NCBI GenBank assembly: GCA_018402235.1
Contig: JAGYJJ010000004.1
Coordinates: forward strand, 393,256-457,255
Direction of reading: 5' to 3'
Origin: Candidatus Nanopelagicales bacterium
GTDB lineage: Bacteria > Actinomycetota > Actinomycetes > S36-B12
Length of the DNA stretch: 64,000 nt
A program made the translations under genes and the position numbers. Position 1 is the first letter of the stretch. The number at the start of each line of letters is the position of its first letter. Below the pieces are notes generated by a model, which searched no databases, was not told the origin of the DNA, and worked only from the letters and a program-made list of their open reading frames with translations. Shown in pieces: positions 27,424 through 35,957 of this stretch.

Positions 27424-28091
27424 GACGGATCATGTTGGGGAGAACTACGGCTACCAGCACCGTTGCCATGAGAATCGACCTTGACGTGATCGCTCACCCG
27501 CATCCGAACGGATGGGTCGGGCAACTTTGCATCGGTTACCTCTTCGGACACCGCACCCAAGGGTTCAACCAAGTCGCTGACCGCAGCGGACGACCAATCG
27601 TGGATCACACTGGTACGCAATAACACATCCTGTATCGATCGGTTTTTACGACTCACGAGAATCCACACGATTCCGATTTGGAACGTTACGCACAATGCCG
27701 ATCGAAGTGCCGCGACCTTCCACGACAGGAGGCGGTCTCGACGGTTGAGAACTCGCACCCCCATCAAGCCCTGGCCGATGCTGCGCCCGCTCGTGGCCCA
27801 CCCCCACGTCCAGTACGCCCACATGAGGAAGTAACCGCCCAGCACGAAATATCCAGGTCGCGGCATGCTGTACTCGACCAACGGATTGAAGACCAGCAAA
27901 AAGAGCCACACCGCTATCCAGACACCGATCATGATGGCTCCGACGATCACCACGTCGATTACCGCGGCGATCGATCTTGTGAAAAAACCAGCTCGCTCAC
28001 CTTGCATTGCTCGAGCAGCGATCGGCAATGTCTGCAGCACTAACCCGTCATTAGCGTTGTGTGCCTCTCGGAAGTCGCGAAATGACTTCAT
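27420..28091 (-). CDS. RDD family membrane protein
   Basis: 223-residue membrane protein with an RDD domain: GFFTRSIAAVIDVVIVGAIM (R and D of the signature) in the first membrane helix, then further hydrophobic segments, GRSIGQGLMGVRVLNRRDRLLSWKVAALRSALCV, and a hydrophilic C-terminal tail of about 60 residues. RDD proteins are small polytopic proteins; some act as Na+(Li+)/H+ antiporters, most are uncharacterised. The ATG (28091) overlaps the stop of the upstream repeat protein by four bases. Confidence 0.8.
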   Translation of the reverse strand: MKSFRDFREAHNANDGLVLQTLPIAARAMQGERAGFFTRSIAAVIDVVIVGAIMIGVWIAVWLFLLVFNPLVEYSMPRPGYFVLGGYFLMWAYWTWGWATSGRSIGQGLMGVRVLNRRDRLLSWKVAALRSALCVTFQIGIVWILVSRKNRSIQDVLLRTSVIHDWSSAAVSDLVEPLGAVSEEVTDAKLPDPSVRMRVSDHVKVDSHGNGAGSRSSPQHDPS

Positions 28092-28663
28092 GAAGTGGAA
28101 CCCGGCTGCGGTAGATCTCCGGCCTCGATGACTTCTAGATCTCTTCCCTTACGCCGGAAGAGCACGGTATCTACGACCTTGGACACGAACTCATCGGTTC
28201 GTGCCGCCGAGTAGCGAGTTGTGGTGAAGGCATCCATCGCGATGCCGCCTGTGCTTTCTCGGATAATCTGGGGTAGATCGATTTCCTCAATGAGGTAGTC
28301 GGCGATCTGAACTAAGGGCACTCTGTCGATGATGTCCTCAATGTTGGCTTGTTTGACAATCCGATTGATGTCCACGCGCGTAAGGACTATCTCCGTCAAG
28401 TCCACCTGGTCCAAAGCAGACTCGATAACCACACGCAGGTCGACCCTAGAAATCACCACATCGGTCAGATCTATCCGATTCACAATCGCATCGACTATCG
28501 AAGGCACGAGTCGATCGAGCACTCCACCGATCACACTTCCAGTTGCCGCTTGTGTCAACGCGATGGCCGTCTGCGTGCCGTACAGCATCAGACCCACGGT
28601 GCTCGCGGCAAGGTCACGAGCCAAAGACAAAACATCGCCCTCTGGTTCGAATGGTCGGGACAC
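28088..28663 (-). CDS. Conserved hypothetical protein with short V/I-D-L repeats
   Basis: 191-residue protein of unrecognised family. The central region (about 60-150) is built of imperfect units of roughly 9-13 residues: IDLTDVVISR, VDLRVVIESALDQ, VDLTEIVLTR, VDINRIVKQ, ANIEDIIDR and so on, with a regular spacing of aspartate and hydrophobic residues that suggests a repeat solenoid or amphipathic helices on a membrane. I chose the GTG at 28663 because GAGGTGG lies eight bases upstream; the frame is open 22 codons further. It is the first gene of the operon with the RDD protein and two secreted proteins. Confidence 0.6.
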   Translation of the reverse strand: MSRPFEPEGDVLSLARDLAASTVGLMLYGTQTAIALTQAATGSVIGGVLDRLVPSIVDAIVNRIDLTDVVISRVDLRVVIESALDQVDLTEIVLTRVDINRIVKQANIEDIIDRVPLVQIADYLIEEIDLPQIIRESTGGIAMDAFTTTRYSAARTDEFVSKVVDTVLFRRKGRDLEVIEAGDLPQPGSTS

Positions 28664-28773
28664 AACCACCACCTCACGACTGGCCACGACAACCATCATG
28701 CTGCACGGGGCACGGAGGGCAAGTGGCACATCGTGTTGCCCACCTCCCCCAGTCGCACCGACACCACCTGCCT

Positions 28774-29301
28774 CTACTCGGCGAGAGGGCCGGTCTTCGC
28801 TTCCGGGAAGTAGTTTTGGCCGATGCCGCTACTGCGCTTGGGCACCATCACCGACCTAAACCACGAGACAACTTCATCGCCATCTTGATTCAACCCACGC
28901 GTCTTCATCTTGATGATTCCCATCTCAGGTCGCGAGGATGATTCACGTACCTCAAGGCACAGACTCTCTGCATAAATGGTGTCGCCAATAAACACTGGGT
29001 GGGTGAGTTTGATATCTGTCCACCCTAGATTGGCCACGGCATTTTGGCTCATGTCGATCACCGAAAGGCCGAGCACCAATGCGACCGTGAGACCGGAGTT
29101 GACGATAATCCGACCGCCCGTGATGGGGTTGCTTTGGGCGAGATCGGCGTTGAAGTGGTTCTGGTTCGTATTGCAGGTCAGCAAAGTGAACCAGGTGGAG
29201 TCGGCTTCAGAAATAGTCCGACCGAAGGGATGTTGGTAGGTGGTTCCCACCTCGAAATCTTCGAGGAACCGGCCTAACTGGGCAGGGACGACGTTGGTCA
29301 T
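28774..29301 (-). CDS. MaoC-like hot-dog dehydratase
   Basis: 175-residue hot-dog fold protein. FEVGTTYQHPFGRTISEADSTWF, NQNHFNADLAQ (the hydratase-type N-x-x-x-x-H region) and the later GWTDIKLTHPVFIGDTIYAES match MaoC-like (R)-specific enoyl-CoA hydratases and the related mesaconyl-CoA hydratase/beta-methylmalyl-CoA dehydratase group. It probably hydrates or dehydrates an acyl-CoA. No other acyl-CoA gene is adjacent, so the substrate cannot be deduced. Confidence 0.82.
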   Translation of the reverse strand: MTNVVPAQLGRFLEDFEVGTTYQHPFGRTISEADSTWFTLLTCNTNQNHFNADLAQSNPITGGRIIVNSGLTVALVLGLSVIDMSQNAVANLGWTDIKLTHPVFIGDTIYAESLCLEVRESSSRPEMGIIKMKTRGLNQDGDEVVSWFRSVMVPKRSSGIGQNYFPEAKTGPLAE

Positions 29302-29313
29302 CCCGCAATCATG

Positions 29314-29709
29314 TCAGCGATCGCCGTCGGCTCGCTTGCGCCAGCGCTCTTCCATGCGATCCATGAAGCCGCTTGAGCGGGGTGACTGAGGGGCAACGCC
29401 AGGGCTTTCCGATGCCGGGGCGCTTTTCCCCTCGGCTGGGGTCCTTGCTCCACGCGTGAAGGCGAAGTACGTGAGCACCGCGCCACCCAGCATGACAACG
29501 AAGCCCGCTACGCCCAGCAATGCGAGCGGCATCGCCATACCCAAAAGAAGGATTCCCAATCCGGCAAGCACGACAACAACGCCAAGAGCAGCTCGCCCGC
29601 GGCTGGCCGATCCCGTGGATCGCAAACTGGTAGCGAACTTTGGATCCTCGGCGTAGAGGGCCTTTTCCATCTGCTCGAGCAGACGCTGCTCATGTTCCGA
29701 TAGCGGCAT
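29314..29709 (-). CDS. DUF3040 family membrane protein
   Basis: 131-residue protein starting MPLSEHEQRLLEQMEKALYA, the defining N-terminus of the actinobacterial DUF3040 family, followed by two hydrophobic segments (about 46-66 and 70-90) and a hydrophilic tail. The function is unknown; in many actinobacteria the gene sits beside dinB or near mraZ. Here it is 150 bp after dinB. I set the start at ATG 29709, after AAGGGG; the longer frame lacks support. Confidence 0.85.
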   Translation of the reverse strand: MPLSEHEQRLLEQMEKALYAEDPKFATSLRSTGSASRGRAALGVVVVLAGLGILLLGMAMPLALLGVAGFVVMLGGAVLTYFAFTRGARTPAEGKSAPASESPGVAPQSPRSSGFMDRMEERWRKRADGDR

Positions 29710-29859
29710 GGCTAGCCCCCTTCCCTTCAGCTTCGGCGCGACGCGCCGTGGGCTAAGTCTGCCCCATCTCGCGTCGCTTCGCTCCCCGGTGGTGTCCGGT
29801 TCTCCCCCAGGATAAGCACCCGGCGGGCAAAGGGGAACCTCGGGCAAGGATTAATGCGG

Positions 29860-31080
29860 TCAGCCCAAAGATCTGCCTGGTCGAACGGCATCCGGGCCGT
29901 AGCGCCGGCGCAGGCTGTCCATGGCCACTTCTGCCTCTCGGCGCCCGTGATCTGGGGCCCCCAGCAGCATTTGGGCGGGTGTGCTGCCGCTTGTGGTCAA
30001 GCCCTCGACTCGGACACCCACGAGACGAATTCGGACCCGCTGCAGTTTGAGTGCCGAGAACAGGCCCCATGCGGTGGCGTAGATGTCGGCTCCCACATCC
30101 GTGGGCACCTCCAGGGTGCGCGATCGAGTGATGGTGGTGAAGTCGGCAAATCGCACTTTCAGCCCGACGGTGCGCCCCACCAGTTCGGCTGCACGCAGGC
30201 GGCGAGCTACCTGGTCGGCCAGTCCGGCGATCTTGGACCGGACCCATTCGTGATCGTCGGTGTCGGAGTCGAAGGTTTCCTCGTTACTGACGCTCTTCTC
30301 CGGTTCATCGGGGATGACCGCACGCGGGTCTCGACCCCAGGACAACTCGTGTAGATGCCGACCTTGAGCCGGGCCCAACGCCCGTTCCAAGGTGGCAACG
30401 GGAGTAGTGGCGATGTCTGCCACCGTTTCCAGACCCAAACGCACCAACTGATCTTCGGTTCGCTCGCCCACTCCCCACAGTGATCCCACCGGCAGCGGAT
30501 GGAGGAAATCGATGACCTTGTCTGCCGGGACAACTAGCAACCCATCGGGCTTGGAATAGGTGGATGCCAGTTTGGCGATGAATTTCGTCGACGCGACACC
30601 GACGGAGCAGGTGATGCCAACTTCATCACGTACTCGAGCACGGATGAGAGATGCAATCGCACGAGGGGTACCAAGCCGGCGCAACGCACCGGCTACATCC
30701 AAAAATGCTTCGTCCAAAGACAGCGGCTCCACTAAAGGAGTGATCGAACCGAATATGTCCATAACAGCGCGGGATGCTTCGGCGTATCGGGAGTGGTGAG
30801 GGGAGATGAATGTGGCATGCGGAGCTAACCGCCGCGCTCGGGAGATCGGCATCGCTGAGTGCACACCCAGGGAACGCGCTTCGTAGGTAGCGGACAGAAC
30901 CACGCCCCGATTACCGGTGCTGGCACCCACGATCACCGGGGTACCGATGAGCTCAGGACGCTCAAGGAGTTCGACCGATGCATAGAACGCATCCATATCG
31001 ATGTGCAAGATGGTGCACCCGGTGTCGTCGTCTCCGAGATTCGCCAGCCCCCTCGGACGGCGGACCTGGCTTCGGCTCAT
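29860..31080 (-). CDS. dinB: DNA polymerase IV (DinB, Y family)
   Basis: 406-residue translesion polymerase. Catalytic acidic residues are present in LHIDMDAFYASVE (first Asp), and SLDEAFLDV (Asp-Glu pair), so it should be an active polymerase and not an ImuB pseudo-polymerase. YSKPDGLLVVPADK, VGERTEDQLVRLGLETVAD (HhH) and a little-finger domain follow. It is the third gene of the HEPN-dnaE2-dinB unit whose upstream region carries an SOS box, so damage induction is likely. The ATG start lies 26 bp after dnaE2. Confidence 0.92.
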   Translation of the reverse strand: MSRSQVRRPRGLANLGDDDTGCTILHIDMDAFYASVELLERPELIGTPVIVGASTGNRGVVLSATYEARSLGVHSAMPISRARRLAPHATFISPHHSRYAEASRAVMDIFGSITPLVEPLSLDEAFLDVAGALRRLGTPRAIASLIRARVRDEVGITCSVGVASTKFIAKLASTYSKPDGLLVVPADKVIDFLHPLPVGSLWGVGERTEDQLVRLGLETVADIATTPVATLERALGPAQGRHLHELSWGRDPRAVIPDEPEKSVSNEETFDSDTDDHEWVRSKIAGLADQVARRLRAAELVGRTVGLKVRFADFTTITRSRTLEVPTDVGADIYATAWGLFSALKLQRVRIRLVGVRVEGLTTSGSTPAQMLLGAPDHGRREAEVAMDSLRRRYGPDAVRPGRSLG

Positions 31081-31106
31081 ACCCGCATCTTCTCCTTAGA
31101 TTTCCT

Positions 31107-34100
31107 TCACCAGCCGGAGGCACCCGGACTGGAGTGCCACAACTTGCTGGGCGCAGCAGTTGTTATCGGCCGAGTTGCCCCGGCCGGAGCGATATCCGCG
31201 TATGGAGATTGCCGGAATCCGCTGGCATGTACCAGAACTTTGTCTGGTTTGACCTGTTCGGCGCCCGATAGTTCCTCGGTCAACAACTCGCGAACCGCAT
31301 CCAGGCCCTCGTCCTTCCACAGACGTCGAACCTCGCCGAGGTCCCAACACCCAGTAGCCCGCATCGAGATTCCTCGCGGCCCAGACCGCCGCACATGTCC
31401 GCGAACGATTAGCAGCCACGATCCGAACAATGTCGGTGCATAGTGCTCCTGCACATCGTCGAAGAACGCTGCATCGATCGGTCCGGTGGAATCGTCGAGG
31501 GTCACGAAGATCACGCGTCGACCGCTGCGTACCGGTGGGCTTTGGATCGCAACCTTCACCCCGGCCACCCAGACCTGACTCCCCGAACGTTGAGCAAGCA
31601 GATCTTTCGAAGCGACCGCTCGCATCTCACTGAGTAGATCCTTATAGAAATCCACCACATGGGCGCTGACGTCTAGCCCGAGGACGGACATCTCCGCTCG
31701 CACCCGCTCCCCTATACCCATATCGGGCAGCCCGGTAGCCGGCACCTGTTCCACCTGTGCCCCGAGCAGGTCCAAAGACAACTGTGCGTCGACTCGTCCG
31801 ATATGTCGATCGATATCGGCAGCCTGCAACAACAGATCACGTCTAGTGGTGGGCGCAGAGTGCAGTGAATCGAAAGCCCCGACCGTGATCAAATTCTCTG
31901 CCGCAGGTCGCGATAGGCGCGCTCGCCGATACGCGTCAGCAAAAGAAGAGAACGGACGACGACGTATCAACGCCTGTACTTCCTCGTCGCTGATACCCGC
32001 AACCTCGGTGAGGGGAATCCGGATGGCGTCTACTTCGGATGCTTCGGATTCCGGTACACCCTCCACGCGATAGACATCGTCGGATGCGTTCACATCCACT
32101 CCGAGTATGTGAACCCCGTGGATGCGGGCATCATCGAGCAATAGCCGCTTGGGATACATACCCGGATCGTGGGTGAGGATCCCGGCATAGAACGCGGCTG
32201 GATGGTGCGCTTTCAACCAAGCCGATTGGTACGTGGGTAGCGCGAACGCTGCTGCATGTGCTTTGCAAAAACCGAAGGAAGCGAAAGCACGCAGGATCTC
32301 CCAGACCCGATCCACCGTGGGCAGGTCATAACCCTGATTGACGGCTGTGGGATAGAACCACGCGCGGACATCGTCTTGGCCTTCCAGTGAACCCATACTG
32401 CGGCGGCATTCATCGGCCTCGGCCAGCGAGCAACCGGTCATGATCGCGATGATGCGCAGCACCTGTTCGTGGAAGACCACCACTCCGTAGGTCTCGCGCA
32501 AGATCGGCTCGAGGTCGGGGTGCGGATACTCCGGTGCTCGCCACCCCTGCCGGGCCATCAAGAAGGGCGTGACCATGTCGGATTTGACCGGCCCGGGACG
32601 AAACAGCGAGATGTCGATGATCAGGTCGGAGAACTCGGTGGGTGCGAACTTGCCCAATAACTCACGTTGGCCGGGTGATTCGATCTGAAAGCACCCGAGG
32701 GTTTTGGTAGATCGAATCAATTCGTACGTGCGCGGATCGTCGAGGGAGTTTCGATCGATATCGACGTAGGTTCCAGTATCGCGCTCTATTTCGGCAACAG
32801 CGTGGGCAATGGACGACTGCATCCGAACCCCCAGCACATCGAGTTTGAGTAGACCCATGTGTTCCACGTCGTGCTTATCGAAGTGACTCATCTGGTAGCC
32901 GGCGGCACTCATTTCCACCGGAGTGCGATCGAGCAGCGTGGCATCGGATAGCAGTACCCCGCACGGATGCATCGCGATATTGCGCGGCAGGCCATCGAGG
33001 CCTTCCACCAGATCGAGGAAATGATCAAGTTGACCTTCTTTGGCCAGCCGACCGATGTGGGAATCGCGAAGTTCGGGTAAATCCTCCAATGCACTGCGGG
33101 CCTGCCTGGCTCGCACATGCGGGAACGCTTTGGCGAAAGTATCGACCTCAGCAGCATCGAGGCCGAGTGCTGCGCCAACGTCGCGGATAGCGTGACGTAC
33201 TCGGTACGTCTCCATCATCGAAACACTCGCCACCCGATCATTACCGAACCGATCACGGATGAGGTCATAGACCTCCAACCGGCGCGCGGATTCCACATCG
33301 ATATCGATATCTGGCAGCACCCGGCGCAGCGGTGATAAGAACCGCTCCATCAACAGCCCATGTCGAATCGGATCCACTCCGCTGATACCCAAAAGATGCG
33401 TGACCAAACTCCCGGCCCCCGAGCCACGCGCAGCAACGCGGATACCTTCGGCCTTGACCAGGTCAACAACCTCGGCGACGGTCAGGAAATAACCAGAGAA
33501 ACCAAGATCAACGATGGTGCGCATTTCATGTTCGAGGCGCTCGCTCGCCTCGCGCTGATCAGCGCCTACGTACCTCTCCGGGATCGCGGCACGGCAGCGC
33601 TGCAACAAAAGTGCGTCGGCCTCGCGCACCGGATCGGGCACATCTCGACCCAGCAGCACATCCAGCTCGGGAACGAAGACCTGCCCCAGCCCTAGATCCT
33701 TCTGCGGGTCCAGCGCGCAGTACTGGGCCAGGTGCCAGGTGTCTTCGAGTAATCGCCGGCCACCCCGCTCATCTCGACCACCAGCCACTGCGGCATCGGC
33801 GATCTCCGCGGCGATCTGGGTCATTTCGGTAGTTGACTTCAAATAGGCGTTTGGCTCGCTGCTGCGCTCGATGCGCGGTGAATTCATGGGAATGAGCAGC
33901 CGAGAGGCATCCAGCACCTGAGCTACCGGCGCATCCTGCGGCTGGGCGTAGCGAACTGCATTGGTGAGCACCGCAGGTAGCCGCTGTTGACGCGCCCAGG
34001 AGAGCATGCGCACGGCAGCGGCCGTTGAATAGCGATGCCTGCGGCGCGCAGGAAATCCCGGTTGCCGATGCGAGGTGACGCCTATCGCCAGATAGCGATC

Positions 34101-34664
34101 GAAGATCGCGCGCCATGGTCTCGTGACAGCTTCGGCAAGCGCGGGTCGATCGTTCGCTAGATAGCGTCCTGTTTCAGAGTCCGCTCCGAGAACAACGACG
34201 ATCCCCTCGTGGTGTTCGCGCAGCGCCGACCACGGCAACCACGGTTCACCGCGGGTGGTGTGCGTACCGGTGTGTGCAGCGCTCACCAAACGACACAGCG
34301 AAGCCCAACCGCGCGCACCTGTGGCCAGTAGAAGCACGCGGGGCCTGCTTTCATCTATCCACGCACCGCCGCGAGCAGGAGTACCGCGCGCAGCGGGGTT
34401 GGTCGTGACGAATTTCGGATGCACCCGTGCCGGCTCGGTGGCTTCCACCGCGATATCCACACCGAGTACCGGACGGATGCCCAGACGTGCACACTCCCGC
34501 GCCCACCGCACCGCCGCATAGAGCCCATCGCGATCGGTGAGCGCGATGATCGATTGACCCAACTCACCAGCGCGTTGCACCAAAATCTCCGGTAGCGCTG
34601 TGCCGTACCGAAGTGAATGACTCGATGCAACGTGCAGGTGGGCGAAGGGTGGGACCGACGCCAC
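31107..34664 (-). CDS. dnaE2: Error-prone DNA polymerase DnaE2 (ImuC)
   Basis: 1185-residue C-family polymerase. The N-terminal PHP domain starts FAHLHVASSHS; the polymerase core contains RGSGAGSLVTHLLGI and the catalytic LPDIDIDVESAR aspartates, GCFQIESPGQRELL, and the C-terminal OB region VWVAGVKVAIQSPPVRSGRR. The ending KLWHSSPGASG is typical of DnaE2, not of the replicative DnaE1. DnaE2 carries out damage-induced mutagenic synthesis with ImuA' and ImuB in mycobacteria; neither of those is adjacent here, and dinB takes the downstream place. It starts with GTG seven bases after the HEPN gene. Confidence 0.93.
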   Translation of the reverse strand: MASVPPFAHLHVASSHSLRYGTALPEILVQRAGELGQSIIALTDRDGLYAAVRWARECARLGIRPVLGVDIAVEATEPARVHPKFVTTNPAARGTPARGGAWIDESRPRVLLLATGARGWASLCRLVSAAHTGTHTTRGEPWLPWSALREHHEGIVVVLGADSETGRYLANDRPALAEAVTRPWRAIFDRYLAIGVTSHRQPGFPARRRHRYSTAAAVRMLSWARQQRLPAVLTNAVRYAQPQDAPVAQVLDASRLLIPMNSPRIERSSEPNAYLKSTTEMTQIAAEIADAAVAGGRDERGGRRLLEDTWHLAQYCALDPQKDLGLGQVFVPELDVLLGRDVPDPVREADALLLQRCRAAIPERYVGADQREASERLEHEMRTIVDLGFSGYFLTVAEVVDLVKAEGIRVAARGSGAGSLVTHLLGISGVDPIRHGLLMERFLSPLRRVLPDIDIDVESARRLEVYDLIRDRFGNDRVASVSMMETYRVRHAIRDVGAALGLDAAEVDTFAKAFPHVRARQARSALEDLPELRDSHIGRLAKEGQLDHFLDLVEGLDGLPRNIAMHPCGVLLSDATLLDRTPVEMSAAGYQMSHFDKHDVEHMGLLKLDVLGVRMQSSIAHAVAEIERDTGTYVDIDRNSLDDPRTYELIRSTKTLGCFQIESPGQRELLGKFAPTEFSDLIIDISLFRPGPVKSDMVTPFLMARQGWRAPEYPHPDLEPILRETYGVVVFHEQVLRIIAIMTGCSLAEADECRRSMGSLEGQDDVRAWFYPTAVNQGYDLPTVDRVWEILRAFASFGFCKAHAAAFALPTYQSAWLKAHHPAAFYAGILTHDPGMYPKRLLLDDARIHGVHILGVDVNASDDVYRVEGVPESEASEVDAIRIPLTEVAGISDEEVQALIRRRPFSSFADAYRRARLSRPAAENLITVGAFDSLHSAPTTRRDLLLQAADIDRHIGRVDAQLSLDLLGAQVEQVPATGLPDMGIGERVRAEMSVLGLDVSAHVVDFYKDLLSEMRAVASKDLLAQRSGSQVWVAGVKVAIQSPPVRSGRRVIFVTLDDSTGPIDAAFFDDVQEHYAPTLFGSWLLIVRGHVRRSGPRGISMRATGCWDLGEVRRLWKDEGLDAVRELLTEELSGAEQVKPDKVLVHASGFRQSPYADIAPAGATRPITTAAPSKLWHSSPGASGW

Positions 34665-34670
34665 CGACTC

Positions 34671-35144
34671 TTAACCGACCGCGCGTAGTCGTGATTCGAG
34701 CGCCGGCTGGTACGCCAGTTCCAAGACATCACACACTCGGGCCAGGAAAGTCTCGGCGTCGCGCACGAGATCATCTGCTGCTCGGTGGCTCACGCACGGG
34801 ATGCCTGCTTCGGCGGCAGCCCGAGTACGCGCCCCGGCTGCGAAGAAATCGGCCCATTCAGCCATCGGTGGACACACTTCGCGCAAGACCACCCAGGCAC
34901 TGCGGACGCGACGGGATCGGTCACGGTCACCACCACGCCGGACGGCTCCCGGTGCCACGACTGCGATGACCGCGGCAGCGGCCCGCAATGCGGCCAGATG
35001 GGCGGCTGCATACCGCTCGTGAGGGGTCGCGGACATCGCGGCACGCGACAGTGCACGCCGCGCTGCTTCGATTAATTCCATGTGCGGCAATTCCTTGTGC
35101 GGCAATTCCTTGTGTGGACGAGTGAGGGTGGGGGTCGTGCTCAT
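34671..35144 (-). CDS. SAV_6107-type HEPN domain protein
   Basis: 157-residue helical protein. MELIEAARRALSRAAMSATPHERYAAAHLAALRAAAAVIA and VWVVLREVCP..AEWADFFAAGA resemble the SAV_6107 HEPN family that accompanies dnaE2 in many actinobacteria; function unknown. HEPN proteins are often RNases or nucleotidyltransferase partners, but the R-x4-6-H RNase motif is not evident (RYAAAHL is the nearest). The ATG at 35144 follows GGAGAGGA. Near the N-terminus three 15-bp repeats give HKELPHKELPHMEL. It heads the SOS-box-linked operon with dnaE2 and dinB. Confidence 0.75.
   Translation of the reverse strand: MSTTPTLTRPHKELPHKELPHMELIEAARRALSRAAMSATPHERYAAAHLAALRAAAAVIAVVAPGAVRRGGDRDRSRRVRSAWVVLREVCPPMAEWADFFAAGARTRAAAEAGIPCVSHRAADDLVRDAETFLARVCDVLELAYQPALESRLRAVG
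35074..35118. repeat. Three 15-bp tandem repeats in the HEPN gene
   Basis: Units at 35074-35088, 35089-35103 and 35104-35118 differ by one to three bases. They encode three PH(K/M)EL-type pentapeptides at the N-terminus of the HEPN protein. Confidence 0.9.
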
Positions 35145-35348
35145 CTGGGAGTCCTCTCCTGGTTGACCTACGTGCTGGTTTTCGACCCCACACCTCGACC
35201 CGTGAACCGCGAACGAGCCCTGGCCGCCGGGACAGGGGTCGAGGCGGCCCCGGCGGCCATCGAGCACCGAGTGGGTGCCCGGGCTCGTTATCGAGCGGGC
35301 AAGGCCCCAGCCGCGAATCCGGAGCCATGCTGGTCCGATCAGGTGCTT

Positions 35349-35364
35349 TCGAACACTTGTTCGA
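35349..35364 (-). promoter_or_regulatory. LexA (SOS) box upstream of HEPN-dnaE2-dinB
   Basis: TCGAACACTTGTTCGA is a perfect palindrome in both half-sites (TCGAAC-N4-GTTCGA) and fits the actinobacterial/Bacillus-type LexA box (consensus about CGAAC-N4-GTTCG). It lies about 205 bp upstream of the HEPN start and faces the lesion-bypass operon on the minus strand; no plus-strand gene starts nearby. Confidence 0.85.
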
Positions 35365-35422
35365 ACCAAGGGGAACGTTAACCCCACCCCCTGACAGCCG
35401 TCAACCCCGTCCGATTGACCAA

Positions 35423-35477
35423 CTTTCCGCCAGGGTCTGGCCGATCGGTGCACCTTCGGCCAGACCCTGGCGGAAAG
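35423..35477 (-). terminator. Perfect 22-bp stem-loop behind the pterin dehydratase gene
   Basis: Left arm 35423-35444, 11-base loop, right arm 35456-35477, with every one of the 22 positions paired. It begins 43 bp after the stop of the minus-strand pterin dehydratase gene and ends before the SOS promoter, the right place for a terminator insulating the two units. There is no long U tract, so it would be an I-shaped terminator of the kind common in actinobacteria. A mobile REP-like hairpin is the alternative. Confidence 0.55.
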
Positions 35478-35519
35478 GCGCACAATCTGCCCGTTTCGCT
35501 GCCCGTTTCGCCGGGTGAA

Positions 35520-35813
35520 CTAGGGCAGCACGTCGACGATCATGTCGATCCGCTCGGCCAGCGTGGTGTCCAAGTCCGTGATTCCACCCTCGGAATGGGT
35601 GGAGAGTCGGAAGGTGAGCGTGCGCCAGCGGATATCGATATCCGGATGGTGGTCCATCTCTTCCGCGGCCTGGGAAACCTTGGTTACGTAATCGATACCC
35701 CCGAGGAACGTCTTTGCCTTCACCTCGGCCACCAGGGAATCTCCATCACGCTTCCAGCGAGGGTGCAGCAGACAGAAATCCGCAATGCGGTCGTCGGTCA
35801 ACAGGTCAGCCAT
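35520..35813 (-). CDS. Pterin-4a-carbinolamine dehydratase
   Basis: 97-residue protein of the PCD/DCoH family. The catalytic EMDHHPDIDIRW histidines and the later STHSEGGITDLD match the family's conserved residues. It regenerates dihydropterin after aromatic amino-acid hydroxylation, but in bacteria without such hydroxylases it may serve molybdopterin or other pterin metabolism; no hydroxylase is nearby. I chose ATG 35813, nine bases after GAGGTG, giving MADLLTDDRIADF, the normal length; the longer frame adds 32 unlikely residues. Confidence 0.88.
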   Translation of the reverse strand: MADLLTDDRIADFCLLHPRWKRDGDSLVAEVKAKTFLGGIDYVTKVSQAAEEMDHHPDIDIRWRTLTFRLSTHSEGGITDLDTTLAERIDMIVDVLP

Positions 35814-35885
35814 GGCACGCACCTCACGCTCGGGGATATTCACTGTGCACGACCCTGCCTTATTGAGTGCCCCTTCGCCAGTCCT

Positions 35886-35943
35886 CGAAACCTGCACCTT
35901 CTGTCGCAAACCTTCTTTTCTGTGACCGAAAGTGCAGGTTTCG
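35886..35943 (-). terminator. Inverted repeat between mrpG and the pterin dehydratase gene
   Basis: CGAAACCTGCAC (35886-35897) and its complement GTGCAGGTTTCG (35932-35943) flank a 34-base loop. It lies 14 bp after the mrpG stop on the minus strand, so it may end the Mrp transcript; the large loop and the lack of a U tract leave an operator or attenuator equally possible. Confidence 0.4.
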
Positions 35944-35957
35944 GATGCGCGGCGCAG

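Larger units (their letters stand above)
35145..35519. other. 375-bp intergenic region holding the SOS box and a large hairpin
   Basis: No convincing gene. Going from the HEPN start upwards it holds the HEPN ribosome-binding site, about 200 bp of untranslated leader or unused open frame, a perfect LexA-type box (35349-35364), and a perfect 22-bp inverted repeat (35423-35477) just behind the pterin dehydratase gene. The minus-strand frame is open across this region, but nothing in it looks like protein sequence or a start. Confidence 0.7.

Noticed and set aside
35145-35483. 113-codon upstream extension of the HEPN gene across the SOS box and hairpin
   Set aside because: Composition is arginine/glycine-rich without domain features, and a strong ribosome-binding site precedes the ATG at 35144.
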